From Salinicola salarius (lineage in GTDB: Bacteria > Pseudomonadota > Gammaproteobacteria > Pseudomonadales > Halomonadaceae): a DNA stretch of 64,000 nucleotides. Shown one piece after another: positions 41,838 to 50,855 of this stretch (the first letter of the stretch is position 1; each line of letters opens with the position of its first letter). Position numbers and translations under genes: made by a program. The stretch is from NCBI RefSeq assembly GCF_003206135.1, contig NZ_PZJT01000005.1, positions 98,300 through 162,299 on the forward strand, read 5' to 3'. The notes below the pieces were generated by a model. The model saw nothing but the letters and a program-made list of their open reading frames with translations, ran no database searches and was not told where the DNA came from.

Positions 41838-43048
41838 CAGAAACTGAACGAAGTCTGCAGCAACAGCATGTTCCAGTGCTGTTCGGTATTGTCGTCGTCA
41901 TTGTCCTGCCTCGGCAGCCAGGCCGTACCATTGACATGATGAATTTCCGCTTGAATATTCCAGTTGGGAGTCACTCGCCAGTGCACGCCCGTCGTCACGT
42001 CCTTGGCAAATCGTGAATAGTCCTGTCCTTTACCGGACGCCTCGAAGCGCTCGCCATCCCGGTCGTTTCTGTCGCTGACGGCATAGTCGTATCTCAACAA
42101 CCATTGCCAGCGGTTGGAGAGCCGGTACAAGTATTGAACATAGACACTTTCTCCATTCACTCTTCCATTGTAGGAAGAGACCGCAAAGTCCTTCAGTTCC
42201 TTCCGCTGATATTCGTACTCCGTCGTCAGGCTCCAGTTTTCCGCGTTGTACTGGAAAGACAGAATTATTGGCTGGAAAATAAACTCGCCTTTCGCCTGCC
42301 GCTCCTGTCTGGACTGATAATCCGCCCTGACCCGAGCCATGCTCAGTGCCACGTTGATCCGACCGCCATCATGGGCATAGAGCACTTGCCCGATCGAAGA
42401 GAGCTTGCTGTCCAGAGACGGATTATCGGGAGACAGGGAAATCTCGGCGTCGCTATTGACCTGAGGCATGCCGACACCGCCCTGAATATAGAGAGTGCCG
42501 TTGGAGAACCGCTCCTCGTTGTAAATGCTCAGCCCATCCGAAGCCAGCCCTAAAGATCGGCTTCTATCGAAGTAGATGGATTGGGGAAGCAGGATGCTGG
42601 GGCGTGTCGATGGCGCATCACGCGTCTGGTTGTAGAATCCAAACGGATTCTTGAATCTTCCCAGCTGTATTCCGAATGCTCTTTCTTCATTGGCGATCAG
42701 CTGATAATCCACGACGCCGTAGTCCAGCTCAGGCTGCCAGGCGTCTCCGTAGTTGCCGGCTTTCCGGCTCAACACCTGACCGGCAACCAGGACATGGCTG
42801 AAGGGGCGAAAGGAAGCATTGAGCCCCAGCTCGGTATATTCCAGGCTGCCGCCATCGTCACTGCTGGAACCGAAGAAATCGTTGTGATCGGTCACGATGA
42901 GCGCCTGGCTCATGAAGCCATGAACCTGGAAGGTATCCGCCGTTTCCATCGCATGGGCGCCAGCGGCCCCTATCGTGGTTATGGCAGCCTGAGCGGCGAT
43001 CAAGACACGCTTCAATCTATTCAATATCGAGCACCCGAACCTGATCAT
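41837..43048 (-). CDS. Outer-membrane beta-barrel protein (porin-like)
   Basis: A 403-residue protein with a signal peptide (about 1-33, cut after AHA) and alternating strands of a beta-barrel ending in the C-terminal Phe signature LLLQTSFSF. Aromatic girdle patterns (YDYAVSDRN, EYEYQRKEL) recur. I cannot name a specific porin family; the length and N-terminal FQVHGFMSQALI resemble porins that occur beside phosphate-type binding proteins. Its start overlaps the binding-protein gene by 32 bp, and its stop overlaps the GGDEF-EAL start by one base. Confidence 0.8.
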   Translation of the reverse strand: MIRFGCSILNRLKRVLIAAQAAITTIGAAGAHAMETADTFQVHGFMSQALIVTDHNDFFGSSSDDGGSLEYTELGLNASFRPFSHVLVAGQVLSRKAGNYGDAWQPELDYGVVDYQLIANEERAFGIQLGRFKNPFGFYNQTRDAPSTRPSILLPQSIYFDRSRSLGLASDGLSIYNEERFSNGTLYIQGGVGMPQVNSDAEISLSPDNPSLDSKLSSIGQVLYAHDGGRINVALSMARVRADYQSRQERQAKGEFIFQPIILSFQYNAENWSLTTEYEYQRKELKDFAVSSYNGRVNGESVYVQYLYRLSNRWQWLLRYDYAVSDRNDRDGERFEASGKGQDYSRFAKDVTTGVHWRVTPNWNIQAEIHHVNGTAWLPRQDNDDDNTEQHWNMLLLQTSFSF

Positions 43049-43448
43049 TCAGGCTTGATTGTTGGATATAGCCGATGCTGCCAGGTGTGGAGCCGATAGC
43101 CTCGAGCATCTCGGTTTCATCGTCGACTTCATTGGGGGCCTGCCCGGTCCCGGAAAACACCGCACGGTCCCAGGCCAGACGAAGCTGGTGCGGATAGACA
43201 CCCAGTACCTTCTTGGAAAAGTCTTCGTGGACCGGATTGTCGTCGGGTAATACATAGACATGGACGGCTTGTCCGTCTGGCAACGTTCTTTGCCGCATCG
43301 CGAATATGGCTCTGAGCGTCTCTAGCGGCAAAGCGGACTGATGCACGGTTCGATTGGCGATAACGAGAGTTGCGGGCTCATCTGCGAGACTGCAGAAAGA
43401 GACGAGAGTGAGCATGAGCAACAGACATCCGGTCAACCCCCTCCGCAT
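43017..43448 (-). CDS. Small periplasmic phosphate-type substrate-binding protein
   Basis: A 143-residue protein with a signal peptide at 1-22 (LLLMLTLVSFCSLA) followed by one small PBP-like domain. Key segments are LVIANRTVHQSALPLETLRAIF, the AMRQRTLPDGQ turn and GSTPGSIGYIQQSS, which resemble PstS-type phosphate proteins but with only about half the usual length. It is first in the minus-strand operon with porin, GGDEF-EAL and acyltransferase genes. It may hand its ligand to the sensor domain of the GGDEF-EAL protein rather than to a transporter. Confidence 0.8.
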   Translation of the reverse strand: MRRGLTGCLLLMLTLVSFCSLADEPATLVIANRTVHQSALPLETLRAIFAMRQRTLPDGQAVHVYVLPDDNPVHEDFSKKVLGVYPHQLRLAWDRAVFSGTGQAPNEVDDETEMLEAIGSTPGSIGYIQQSSLNDQVRVLDIE

Positions 43449-44005
43449 GCGTCATGACTCCCTGACTCTGCTGCTGTCGTTGAGGTTTTCAAGGATGACC
43501 TCCGATCCGAACCCGGTCCCATCTCGGAAATACCGAGCGGCAAAATCTCGGTGCAGCGCTCAGCGTGACTGATCGAAGAGCCTGGCATGTCGATAATCGC
43601 ATCAAGAGCGATCCCTGAACTTTACAATTGGGCTAATGTGCTTCGAAGTAAGCTGACTTACGATTTCAGTCTCATGGCGTTCCCTGCCACCGTCTTGTGA
43701 CGGGCGAGCATTCCTTTATCTTCAATTCCTTTATCTTCATGTTCCCCTATTGCCCTATCGGGTAAATATTTTTGCAGCGTAGCATATTGCCATAACTTAC
43801 CCGCCGACATTGTTAATCGATGATATTTACGGAAACCCGCCAAAAAGATAGGAAACCCAGGAAAATCTCAGATTTGCCTGTTAAATGGGCGAATAAAGGC
43901 CAGATAACGTAAAAACCGATCAATAGATAGAATTTGCCGCAGAGTAATGTTTTTAAACGTTATTGTGATTTTTAGTAATCAAAGACGATCTTTCTACATT
44001 GCCGG
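43449..44005. other. 557-bp AT-rich gap with a 15-bp tandem duplication
   Basis: No gene that I can support. ATTCCTTTATCTTCA is duplicated perfectly (43710-43724, 43725-43739). A CCCTATCGGG core at 43753-43762 matches that of the palindromes at 27864. A 61-residue frame on the minus strand (43658-43843) lacks a ribosome site and is low in complexity. The AT-richness suggests promoter or silenced DNA. Confidence 0.55.
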
Positions 44006-45172
44006 CTAACGAACTTCCCGCAGCCGGCTCTTGTCCATCTGCTGGATTTCCGTGATGCCGAGAAGTGCCATATCCCGCGCAATTTCCTCCCGCATCAGAT
44101 GAATCGCGTGTTCGACGCCCGCTTCCCCGGCGTAGGCCGCCGCGTAGTTGAAAGGCCTGCCGAAGAAAACGAATCGCGCGCCCAGCGCGAGCGCTTTCAG
44201 CACATCGGTACCGCGCCGGAATCCGCTGTCGATCATGACGGGATAGTCGCCGACAGCCTCGACGATGTCGGGCAGTGCCCGTAACGGGGCGATCGTGCCA
44301 TCCAGTTGCCTGCCGCCGTGATTGGAGACAATGATGCCATCGGCGCCGTGATCCTTGGCGCGCTTCGCATCTTCGGGGTGCAGGATGCCTTTGACGACCA
44401 GGTTGCCCGGCCAGCGTTCCCGTACCAGTGCGAGATAGTCCCAGTCGAGATGGGTGCGTCCCGAGAAGTCGCGATTGACGTTCCGCGAGATGACCGGAAT
44501 ACCTCGGGTGGCGTGATTGTTCTCGAAGTGGGGAATGCCGTGATGACGAAGCGTCTTGTAGAAGGTGCCATAGAGCCAGCGGGGCTTGAGCAGCCCATCC
44601 AGTACCAGGCGGGCACTGGGGCGAATCGGCGACGAGAAGCCGCTGCGCCGGTTGTTGTCGGGGTTGGGCGGCACCGCGTAGTCGACGGTGATGACCAGGT
44701 TACGAAATCCCGCTCGCTCGATGCGCTCGAGCAGCGCCTCGATGCCGGGCCGGTCCCCCGGCAGATAGGCCTGGAACCAATCGCTGCCGTCGATCTTCGC
44801 TACTTCTTCCATCGGGATCAGCGACGACCCGCTCATGATCATCGGCACCTCGGCCCGCGACGCCGCGCGAGCCAGCGCCAGATCGCCGCGATAGGCCGAC
44901 AGCGCGCTGATCCCCATCGGGGCGATGCCGAACGGTGCGGCATAACGCGTGCCCAGCAGTTCGGTCTCGAGCGAGACGCGGGAGACATTCCTTAGCGCCC
45001 GCGGCACGAAGCAGTAGTCATCGAAGGCCGCGCGGTTGGCGGCCAGGCTCTTGCCCTCTTCCGCCGCGTTGGCGACGTATCCGTAGATCGGCCGGGGAAG
45101 ATGGCGCTTGCCGGCGCGTTCGAGATCAAGGAAGTTGCGAATACGGGACAGGCGGCGTTGTTGGCGCGTCAC
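44006..45172 (-). CDS. FMN-dependent alpha-hydroxy-acid oxidase/dehydrogenase
   Basis: A 388-residue TIM-barrel enzyme of the lactate/glycolate/mandelate dehydrogenase family. It keeps PFGIAPMGISALSAYRGDLALARAA in pieces, the WFQAYLPGDR loop, VVKGILHPEDA (Lys to the flavin) and SNHGGRQLDG (catalytic His and Arg). It oxidises an L-2-hydroxy acid to a 2-keto acid. It is the last gene of the TTT-enolase-DHDPS operon, so it likely acts on a hydroxy acid from that pathway. It has no membrane segment. Confidence 0.9.
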   Translation of the reverse strand: MTRQQRRLSRIRNFLDLERAGKRHLPRPIYGYVANAAEEGKSLAANRAAFDDYCFVPRALRNVSRVSLETELLGTRYAAPFGIAPMGISALSAYRGDLALARAASRAEVPMIMSGSSLIPMEEVAKIDGSDWFQAYLPGDRPGIEALLERIERAGFRNLVITVDYAVPPNPDNNRRSGFSSPIRPSARLVLDGLLKPRWLYGTFYKTLRHHGIPHFENNHATRGIPVISRNVNRDFSGRTHLDWDYLALVRERWPGNLVVKGILHPEDAKRAKDHGADGIIVSNHGGRQLDGTIAPLRALPDIVEAVGDYPVMIDSGFRRGTDVLKALALGARFVFFGRPFNYAAAYAGEAGVEHAIHLMREEIARDMALLGITEIQQMDKSRLREVR

Positions 45173-45261
45173 GAATGATCCTTACGCGTGGAAAAGGGAA
45201 AAGAGTCCTACGGCGATGTCAGGCTTTACAAGAAAAGTCGGCGAGCGATGCCGGCAAGCCG

Positions 45262-46185
45262 TCATCCCTTCAGTCCCGGCATCGCGAAGTTGACCCCCGC
45301 CAGCGTCGTCAGCAGCCTGTCGCGCTGGCCGTCGTCGAGCGAGACCAGTGGCGGCCGCAGGCGGTCCCAGGCGGGATCGCCGCTGAAATGGGCGGTGGCG
45401 GCCTTGAGCGCCGGAATCATCGGCACGCTCTCGAAAATATCGCGAATCTCGTTCAACGCCTGCTGGCGCGCGTCGGCGTCATCCTCGCGCCAGCTGGCAC
45501 CCAGCGCCGAGATCGCGCGGGGATTGACGTTGGCCGTGGCGCTGATGCAACCGGCGCCGCCGGCCCGCAGCGTGGGCAGCAGGAAGCGTTCGCTGCCCGC
45601 GTAGACGCGAAACCCCTGTGCGCCGAAGGCGTCGATGACGGACTGGGTGTTGGCCCAGTCGCCGGAGCTGTCCTTGATTCCTGCCACGACCTCAGGATAG
45701 CGCTTCAACAGGCGCTCGATCAGTCCCAGTCCGATCGGCACCTGCGCCACCGGCGGAATATGGTAGAGATAGAGCCGCAGCCGCTCGTCGCCGACCCGCT
45801 CGATCACCTCGCTGTAGAACCGGAACAGCCCCTCCTCCGAGACGCCCTTGTAGTAGAACGGCGGCAGCATCAGCACGCCACCCACGCCCTGGTTAACGGC
45901 ATGGCGTGTCAGGGTCACGCTATCGGGTATCGAACAGCAGCCGGTACCCGGCATCAGACGGCTCGTGTCGAGCCCCGCCGCGACCAGATGATCGAGCAGG
46001 TCGAGGCGCTCCTGCACCGACAGCGAGTTGGCCTCGGAGTTGGTGCCGAAGATCGCTAGCCCGACATCGTTGGCCATCAGCCAGCGGCAGTGCTCGACGA
46101 AGCGCGCGGCATCGGGAGCAAGGTCCTCGCCAAACGGCGTGATGACCGGAGAGAGTACGGTACCGCAGGGCGCATTCGACGACAT
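45262..46185 (-). CDS. DHDPS/NAL-family aldolase or dehydratase
   Basis: A 307-residue class I aldolase-type TIM barrel. The Schiff-base Lys lies in VVAGIKDSSGDW and the catalytic Tyr in LYLYHIPP; FGTNSEANSLS replaces the usual GTTGE glycine-rich loop. Members cleave or dehydrate 2-keto-3-deoxy sugar acids. It starts at 46185: AGAGG lies about 10 bp before this ATG and only 3 bp before the in-frame GTG at 46191. It lies between the enolase-superfamily and hydroxyacid oxidase genes, consistent with a keto-deoxy acid intermediate. Confidence 0.88.
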   Translation of the reverse strand: MSSNAPCGTVLSPVITPFGEDLAPDAARFVEHCRWLMANDVGLAIFGTNSEANSLSVQERLDLLDHLVAAGLDTSRLMPGTGCCSIPDSVTLTRHAVNQGVGGVLMLPPFYYKGVSEEGLFRFYSEVIERVGDERLRLYLYHIPPVAQVPIGLGLIERLLKRYPEVVAGIKDSSGDWANTQSVIDAFGAQGFRVYAGSERFLLPTLRAGGAGCISATANVNPRAISALGASWREDDADARQQALNEIRDIFESVPMIPALKAATAHFSGDPAWDRLRPPLVSLDDGQRDRLLTTLAGVNFAMPGLKG

Positions 46186-46249
46186 GAACACAGACCTCTT
46201 GAAAGAGAATGGTGGATGGGATCGGTCATGACCCCGCGGCTATCGAACT

Positions 46250-47371
46250 TCAGGACCAGGGCTCGACGGCGTAGCGCGACAGCGCCTCCTCGTCGAAGTC
46301 GAATCCCAGTCCCGGCGTTTGGGGTAGATTCAGCCGTCCGTCGTTGAAGGTCAACTGCGTATCGATCAGCCTACGGAAGTTAAGCACTTGATCGTCGGCG
46401 AAAAATTCGACGAAAGGCGCATTCGGCGTCGAACCGACCAGATGCACGTGAAGATCGTGGAACCAGTGTGGGCAGATCTCCACGCCGTAGCTGGCCGCCG
46501 TGGCCGCGATACGACGGAATTCCGTTACCCCGCCGCAGACTGCCGCATCGGTCTGCAGGATCATCGCCGCTTCCTTGTCCAGCAGTTCCTTGAAGCGCCA
46601 GCGACCGGCTTCGATCTCGCCGGTTGCCACCGGGATCGGCGTGCGCTCGGCCAGGCGACGATGGTTGTCGATATCGTCGGGGCTGAACGGCTCCTCGATC
46701 CAATAGGGCGAATAGGGCTCGGCCATGCGCGCGAACGCCAGGGCCGAAGGAAGATCGCGCCAGGCGTTGTTGGCGTCCATCATCAACAGCACGTCGGGGC
46801 CGATCGCCTCGCGAACCGCCGCCAGCCGTGCCTCTTCGCCGGCCAGATCTTCGCGCCCCACCTTCATCTTGACCGCCTTGAAGCCCTTCTCGACGTAGCC
46901 GGTCATCTCTTCCGCCAGCCTGGCCGGCGTCTTGCCGTCGAGGTAATAGCCGCCGCTGGCGTAGGCCGCCACGCTGTGCTCGTCGCTGGCGCCGAGAAAC
47001 TTGTAGAGCGGCAGGTTGGCGGCGCGGGCGTTGCGGTCCCACAGCGCCACGTCGAGGATACTCAGCGCTCGCATCACCGAGCCGGTGCGGCCATGCAGCA
47101 GCCCTTCCTGGTACATCTCCTGCCACAGCCCCTCGACGCGATGCGCGTCCTGCCCCATCAGCACCGGCTTGAGCAGGTCGCGTACCGCCTGCGTCACCAG
47201 ATGGCCGGCGTTGTTGCCGCCGTAGCAGAAGCCAATACCGCTGATACCGTCGTCGCCGGTCACCTTGACCAGCGCGTAGTCGCGCTTGAGCACCTGCCGG
47301 TTGGAAAAGCTGGTCGGATTATCCAGCGCGACGTTGACCGTTCGCGCCTGCACATCGGTAATTCTCGTCAT
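46250..47371 (-). CDS. Mandelate racemase/muconate lactonizing enzyme family (enolase superfamily)
   Basis: A 373-residue enzyme. The capping domain (1-120) is followed by the barrel: catalytic KMK in FKAVKMKVG, metal ligands in LMMDANNAW, WIEEPFSP and VATGEIEAG, and a late His in CPHWFHDLHVHL. A sugar-acid dehydratase or racemase role is likely; the exact substrate cannot be read. It precedes the DHDPS-type gene and follows tctA in the same operon. The first gene of the pathway half is thus placed next to the importer. Confidence 0.9.
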   Translation of the reverse strand: MTRITDVQARTVNVALDNPTSFSNRQVLKRDYALVKVTGDDGISGIGFCYGGNNAGHLVTQAVRDLLKPVLMGQDAHRVEGLWQEMYQEGLLHGRTGSVMRALSILDVALWDRNARAANLPLYKFLGASDEHSVAAYASGGYYLDGKTPARLAEEMTGYVEKGFKAVKMKVGREDLAGEEARLAAVREAIGPDVLLMMDANNAWRDLPSALAFARMAEPYSPYWIEEPFSPDDIDNHRRLAERTPIPVATGEIEAGRWRFKELLDKEAAMILQTDAAVCGGVTEFRRIAATAASYGVEICPHWFHDLHVHLVGSTPNAPFVEFFADDQVLNFRRLIDTQLTFNDGRLNLPQTPGLGFDFDEEALSRYAVEPWS

Positions 47372-47411
47372 CGTTCATCTCTCCAGAAAGGGGGCTAACC
47401 CAGGTGTGATC

Positions 47412-47441
47412 AATCCACGCGTCTTGAATCCATGCGTCCTG
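47412..47441 (-). repeat. 15-bp tandem duplication next to the tctA stop
   Basis: Units 47412-47426 and 47427-47441 match at 13 of 15 bases, and a third, weaker copy overlaps the tctA stop at 47444. Confidence 0.7.
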
Positions 47442-47443
47442 AA

Positions 47444-48952
47444 TCAACTCTGTTTCAGGCGGCGCTTGAGCGGCAGACGCAGCCAGCGGAAGAACGGGGT
47501 CGCCTGCAGGATCGAAAGCAGCGCCAGGATCAGCAGCACGGTGGCAATCGGGCTTTCCAGGAAAACGCCGAAGCTGTCGTTGCCGATCAGCATCGACTGC
47601 TGGAAGCTGGTCTCCATCACCGGCCCCAGGATCAGGCCGATCACCATCGGCGCCGGGGAGACGCCGGCCTTGCTCATCCAGTAGCCGAACAACCCGAAGC
47701 CCAGCATCAGCCCCACATCGAACAGGCTGTTATTGATCGCGAAGGCACCGATGATGCAGAGCGTCAGAATCGCGCAGGCGATGAAGCCGTCGGGGATCTT
47801 GGTCACCGAGACGCTCATCTTGGTGAACGCCAGCCCCACCACCAGCAGCGCGATGTTGGCGAGAATTACCGCCCAGATCAGGGTATAGGTGACATCGCCG
47901 TAGTCGGTGAGCAGATTGGGGCCGGGCAGGATGCCCTGCACCATCAGCGCGCCCAGCAGGATCGCCGTGGAAGAGCTCCCCGGAATCCCGAGGGCGATGG
48001 TGGGAATCAACGCACCGCCGACGACCGCATTGTTGGCGGCCTCCGGCGCGGCAACGCCGGCGATCTCTCCCTTGCCGAAGCGGCTCTTGTCCTTGGCGAA
48101 GCGCTTGGCCTCGTTGTAGGCGAACCAGCTGGCGGTATCGCCACCGGTGCCGGGGATCAGCCCCACGACGATGCCGATGCCACTGGAACGCAGGATATTG
48201 GGCATCAGCTGCTTGATGGTGCTCCAACGTGGCATCAAGCGGTCGGTGATACGGCTCGCCACCTTGTTGCCGCGATGGGAGTTCTCGATCAGCGTCAGCG
48301 CCTGGGGCACCGAGAACAGCCCGATCAGCGCCACCGTGAAATCGATCCCGGCGAACAGGTTGATCTGATCGAAGGTCATGCGTGGCGTGCCGGTGGTCAG
48401 ATCCATCCCCACGGTGCTGAGCAGCAGCCCCAGCCCGCCGGAAAGCAGACCGCTGATCACCGATCCCTGCGCCAGCGAACCGATGATGGTGATGCCCAGC
48501 ACGGCAATCGCGAACAGCTCGACCGGGCCGAACTCGAGCACCAGCGTGCCGAGCAGCGGTGCCGCCGTCAGCAGCGCGATGCCGCTCATCAGCCCGCCGA
48601 AGAACGAGGCGAACAGCGAGACCCCCAGCGCCTGGCCCGCCTTGCCCTGCTGCGAGAGCGGGAAGCCGTCGAGAACGGTCGCCGCCGCCGAGGGCGTGCC
48701 GGGAGTACGCAGCAGAATCGCGGCGATGGAGCCGCCGTAGGACGCCCCCACGTAGAGCGAAGCCAGCATGCTCAGCCCGGTCGCCGGGTCGAAGCTGAAC
48801 GTCAGCGGCAAAAGCAGCGCCAGCGCCATTGTCGCCGACAGCCCCGGCATCGCCCCGACGAAAAGCCCCAGCAGCGTGCCGCCGAGAATGCAGGCAATGT
48901 TGTTGAAGCTGAGCACATTGGTCAGCCCGATCATTACCAAAGAGGAATCCAT
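47444..48952 (-). CDS. tctA: Tripartite tricarboxylate transporter permease, TctA
   Basis: A 502-residue permease with about twelve hydrophobic helices. The family's GAMPGLSATMALALLLP (residues 33-49) and the second repeat's GLIPGTGGDTASWFAYNEAKR are the conserved signatures. The AIGIPGSSSTA-like motif (ALGIPGSSSTAILLG) is also present. It forms the large membrane subunit with TctB and is served by TctC. Here it lies in the order tctC-tctB-tctA at the head of the catabolic operon. Confidence 0.95.
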   Translation of the reverse strand: MDSSLVMIGLTNVLSFNNIACILGGTLLGLFVGAMPGLSATMALALLLPLTFSFDPATGLSMLASLYVGASYGGSIAAILLRTPGTPSAAATVLDGFPLSQQGKAGQALGVSLFASFFGGLMSGIALLTAAPLLGTLVLEFGPVELFAIAVLGITIIGSLAQGSVISGLLSGGLGLLLSTVGMDLTTGTPRMTFDQINLFAGIDFTVALIGLFSVPQALTLIENSHRGNKVASRITDRLMPRWSTIKQLMPNILRSSGIGIVVGLIPGTGGDTASWFAYNEAKRFAKDKSRFGKGEIAGVAAPEAANNAVVGGALIPTIALGIPGSSSTAILLGALMVQGILPGPNLLTDYGDVTYTLIWAVILANIALLVVGLAFTKMSVSVTKIPDGFIACAILTLCIIGAFAINNSLFDVGLMLGFGLFGYWMSKAGVSPAPMVIGLILGPVMETSFQQSMLIGNDSFGVFLESPIATVLLILALLSILQATPFFRWLRLPLKRRLKQS

Positions 48953-48993
48953 GCGCGTCTACTCTCCTGCGCTCGAACCGAGCGTCGTGGCCG

Positions 48994-49033
48994 CCAGTGC
49001 TGGCGAGGGCTTACCAGTGCTGGCGAAGGCTTA
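48994..49033 (-). repeat. 20-bp tandem duplication containing the tctB stop codon
   Basis: Units 48994-49013 and 49014-49033 match at 19 of 20 bases. Read on the minus strand, each unit begins with TAA, so the tctB stop codon and the following 17 bases occur twice. Confidence 0.88.
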
Positions 49034-49510
49034 AAGAAAGCTCGGCAGCAGCGGGATCGGCAGACCCAGGAACTGCACGAACACCAGGCACACCATGGCG
49101 ATCAGGATCGCACCGGCGATCAGCGCGAAGGTCCACTTCACGGTGCGCAGGATCGCCAGCGCCAGGGTCATGAACAGTGCCGTGGCCAGCACGTAGCCGA
49201 GCGTCGTCATCGACGCGACATACCCCACCGCCAGCAGGAAGATGGCGACGACCGCCCCCCAGCGCTTGGGCGCCGGTGATGCCTCGTCCGCTTCCCGGCC
49301 GGCTGGCTCGGCGGCGGTGCCGCCAGTGGCCGGCGCGCGACGCTGCAGCCGCAGTTCGCTGGCCACCATCGCCAGCGACAGCAGCCCGACGGCGACTGCG
49401 TAGATCATCGGCATCTGAGCGGCGGCGCGGGGGTAATCGCTGGCGTCGAAGAAGAAGACGCCGGCCACGACGATGCCAAACACTCCCAGCAGCAAACGAC
49501 TGACGTTCAT
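49031..49510 (-). CDS. tctB: Tripartite tricarboxylate transporter small subunit, TctB
   Basis: A 159-residue membrane protein with about four helices (LLLGVFGIVVAGVFFF, MIYAVAVGLLSLAMV, GAVVAIFLLAVGYVASMT, ALIAGAILIAMVCLVFVQFLG read as separate segments). Size and layout are those of TctB. A soluble acidic loop lies between helices 2 and 3. It sits between tctC and tctA, as is usual. Confidence 0.9.
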   Translation of the reverse strand: MNVSRLLLGVFGIVVAGVFFFDASDYPRAAAQMPMIYAVAVGLLSLAMVASELRLQRRAPATGGTAAEPAGREADEASPAPKRWGAVVAIFLLAVGYVASMTTLGYVLATALFMTLALAILRTVKWTFALIAGAILIAMVCLVFVQFLGLPIPLLPSFL

Positions 49511-49542
49511 GGCGTCCTCCTCGTCGGGTATCGATCGGCCAC

Positions 49543-50523
49543 TCAGCGGCCGACCTCGTCCTTGACCGATTCCCAGATGTCGCGGTAATCGCTCTCCATC
49601 TGGTCGATCATGGCGCGGTAGTCATCGCCAGTGACGACATCGAGGTTCATGGCGCGCTTTTCCGCCTGGGCCTGGAAGTCGGGCTCCTGCGCCAGCGTCT
49701 CGAATGCCTCGATCAATTGCTGACGGGCCTCATCCGGAATGCCCGCCGGCGCGCTGTAACCCCGCGAGGAACCCGCCACCACGTCGACCCCCTTCTCCTT
49801 CATGGTGGGCACGTCCGGCAGGCTGGGCAGCCGCTTCTCGGCGAACACCGCCAGCGCCCGAAGGTTGCCGGACTCGATCTGGCCGTAGACGTTGCCCACG
49901 TTGTTGAAGCTGGCATCGATCTTGCCGCCCATGGCCGCTGTCGCGGACGGGCCATCGCCCTGGAAAGGCACCTTCTTGAAGGAGAGACCCTTGGCCTGCT
50001 CGAGCAGGATGGTAGTGAAGAAATCGTCACCACCGACGCCGGAATTGCCGATGGTCACCGTACCCGGGCTCTGCTCGGCGGCTTCGAAGAGATCCTCGAT
50101 GGTCTGGTAGGGGCTGTCGGCATTGACGACGACGATGCCCGGATCGGTCACTACGTTGGCGATCGGCGTCATCTCGTCGGTGTTGTAGGTGATGGCGTCG
50201 TTCATGATGTAGTTGGTCATCAGCATCGGCGTGTTGGTGATGCTGATGATGCTGCCATCGTTGGGCGACTGCTTGGCCAGCCGCGTCCAGGCGACGGCCC
50301 CGGTGGCGCCGGGCATGTATTCGTTGACGAAATCGACGCCGAGGATCTCGCTCAGGCGCGGCTGCACCAACTGAGCCAGGGCATCACTCCCGCCTCCCGG
50401 CTTGAATCCTTGCAGAACGGTGACTTCATCGCCTCCCACATAATCGGCGGCTTGCGCCAGGGGAGACAGACTGATGGCGACGGCGGTGGCCGTCAGCCAG
50501 TGGCGAAGGGCTTTGGCGTGCAT
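49543..50523 (-). CDS. tctC: Tripartite tricarboxylate transporter substrate-binding protein, TctC
   Basis: A 326-residue periplasmic binding protein with a signal peptide ending AQA (residue 25). The family's FKPGGGSDALAQLVQPRL, NEYMPGATGAVAWTRLAKQ and GVGGDDFFTTILLEQ segments line the ligand site. It captures the carboxylate substrate for TctAB. It is first in the operon. Upstream are a 15-bp tandem repeat and a GntR-type operator candidate. Confidence 0.93.
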   Translation of the reverse strand: MHAKALRHWLTATAVAISLSPLAQAADYVGGDEVTVLQGFKPGGGSDALAQLVQPRLSEILGVDFVNEYMPGATGAVAWTRLAKQSPNDGSIISITNTPMLMTNYIMNDAITYNTDEMTPIANVVTDPGIVVVNADSPYQTIEDLFEAAEQSPGTVTIGNSGVGGDDFFTTILLEQAKGLSFKKVPFQGDGPSATAAMGGKIDASFNNVGNVYGQIESGNLRALAVFAEKRLPSLPDVPTMKEKGVDVVAGSSRGYSAPAGIPDEARQQLIEAFETLAQEPDFQAQAEKRAMNLDVVTGDDYRAMIDQMESDYRDIWESVKDEVGR

Positions 50524-50560
50524 GATCGATTCCTCTCTGACGGAGTCTGTTTGTCGTTGT

Positions 50561-50605
50561 CTTACCTAGCCTTGTCTTGCCTACTCTTGTCTTACCTACT
50601 CTTGT
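50561..50605 (-). repeat. 15-bp tandem repeat (three copies) in the tctC leader
   Basis: Units CTTACCTAGCCTTGT, CTTGCCTACTCTTGT and CTTACCTACTCTTGT follow each other (50561-50605), with a partial fourth to the right. They begin 38 bp upstream of the tctC start codon, so they fall in or near its 5' leader. Confidence 0.85.
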
Positions 50606-50642
50606 CGTGCCAAAGAGAACGTATTAATTTATCGATCAGATT

Positions 50643-50657
50643 GTCAATAATATTACC
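50643..50657. promoter_or_regulatory. Candidate GntR operator upstream of tctC
   Basis: GTCAATAATATTACC at 50643-50657 recurs, with one change, in the promoter of the dehydratase gene at 53458. The motif lies about 120 bp upstream of tctC, in the gap shared with the gntR gene. The 332-bp gap 50524-50855 also holds the tandem repeat at 50561 and nothing else notable. Confidence 0.6.
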
Positions 50658-50855
50658 GCCAATAGAGACTAAAGCAGTAACGGCGTACAAAATGGTCCTA
50701 AAGGCCGCGAAATCGCCATCATCCGGCGAACAGGCGTGGCAGAATCGATTCTGCAACCGGCGGACCGACCAGCGGCGGCGCTTGCTCCATGCCTGCCCTG
50801 CTGAAGACAATGGCCAACCGGGTGACGGGAACTACATCGTGACGGGAACACATTC

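Noticed and set aside
43658..43843. A 61-residue frame in the AT-rich gap before the binding-protein operon
   Set aside because: No ribosome site, low complexity, and part of it is created by the 15-bp duplication.
47432..49279. A 615-residue open frame opposite tctA and tctB
   Set aside because: Arg/Gln/His-rich antisense product of GC codon bias; tctA and tctB are certain.
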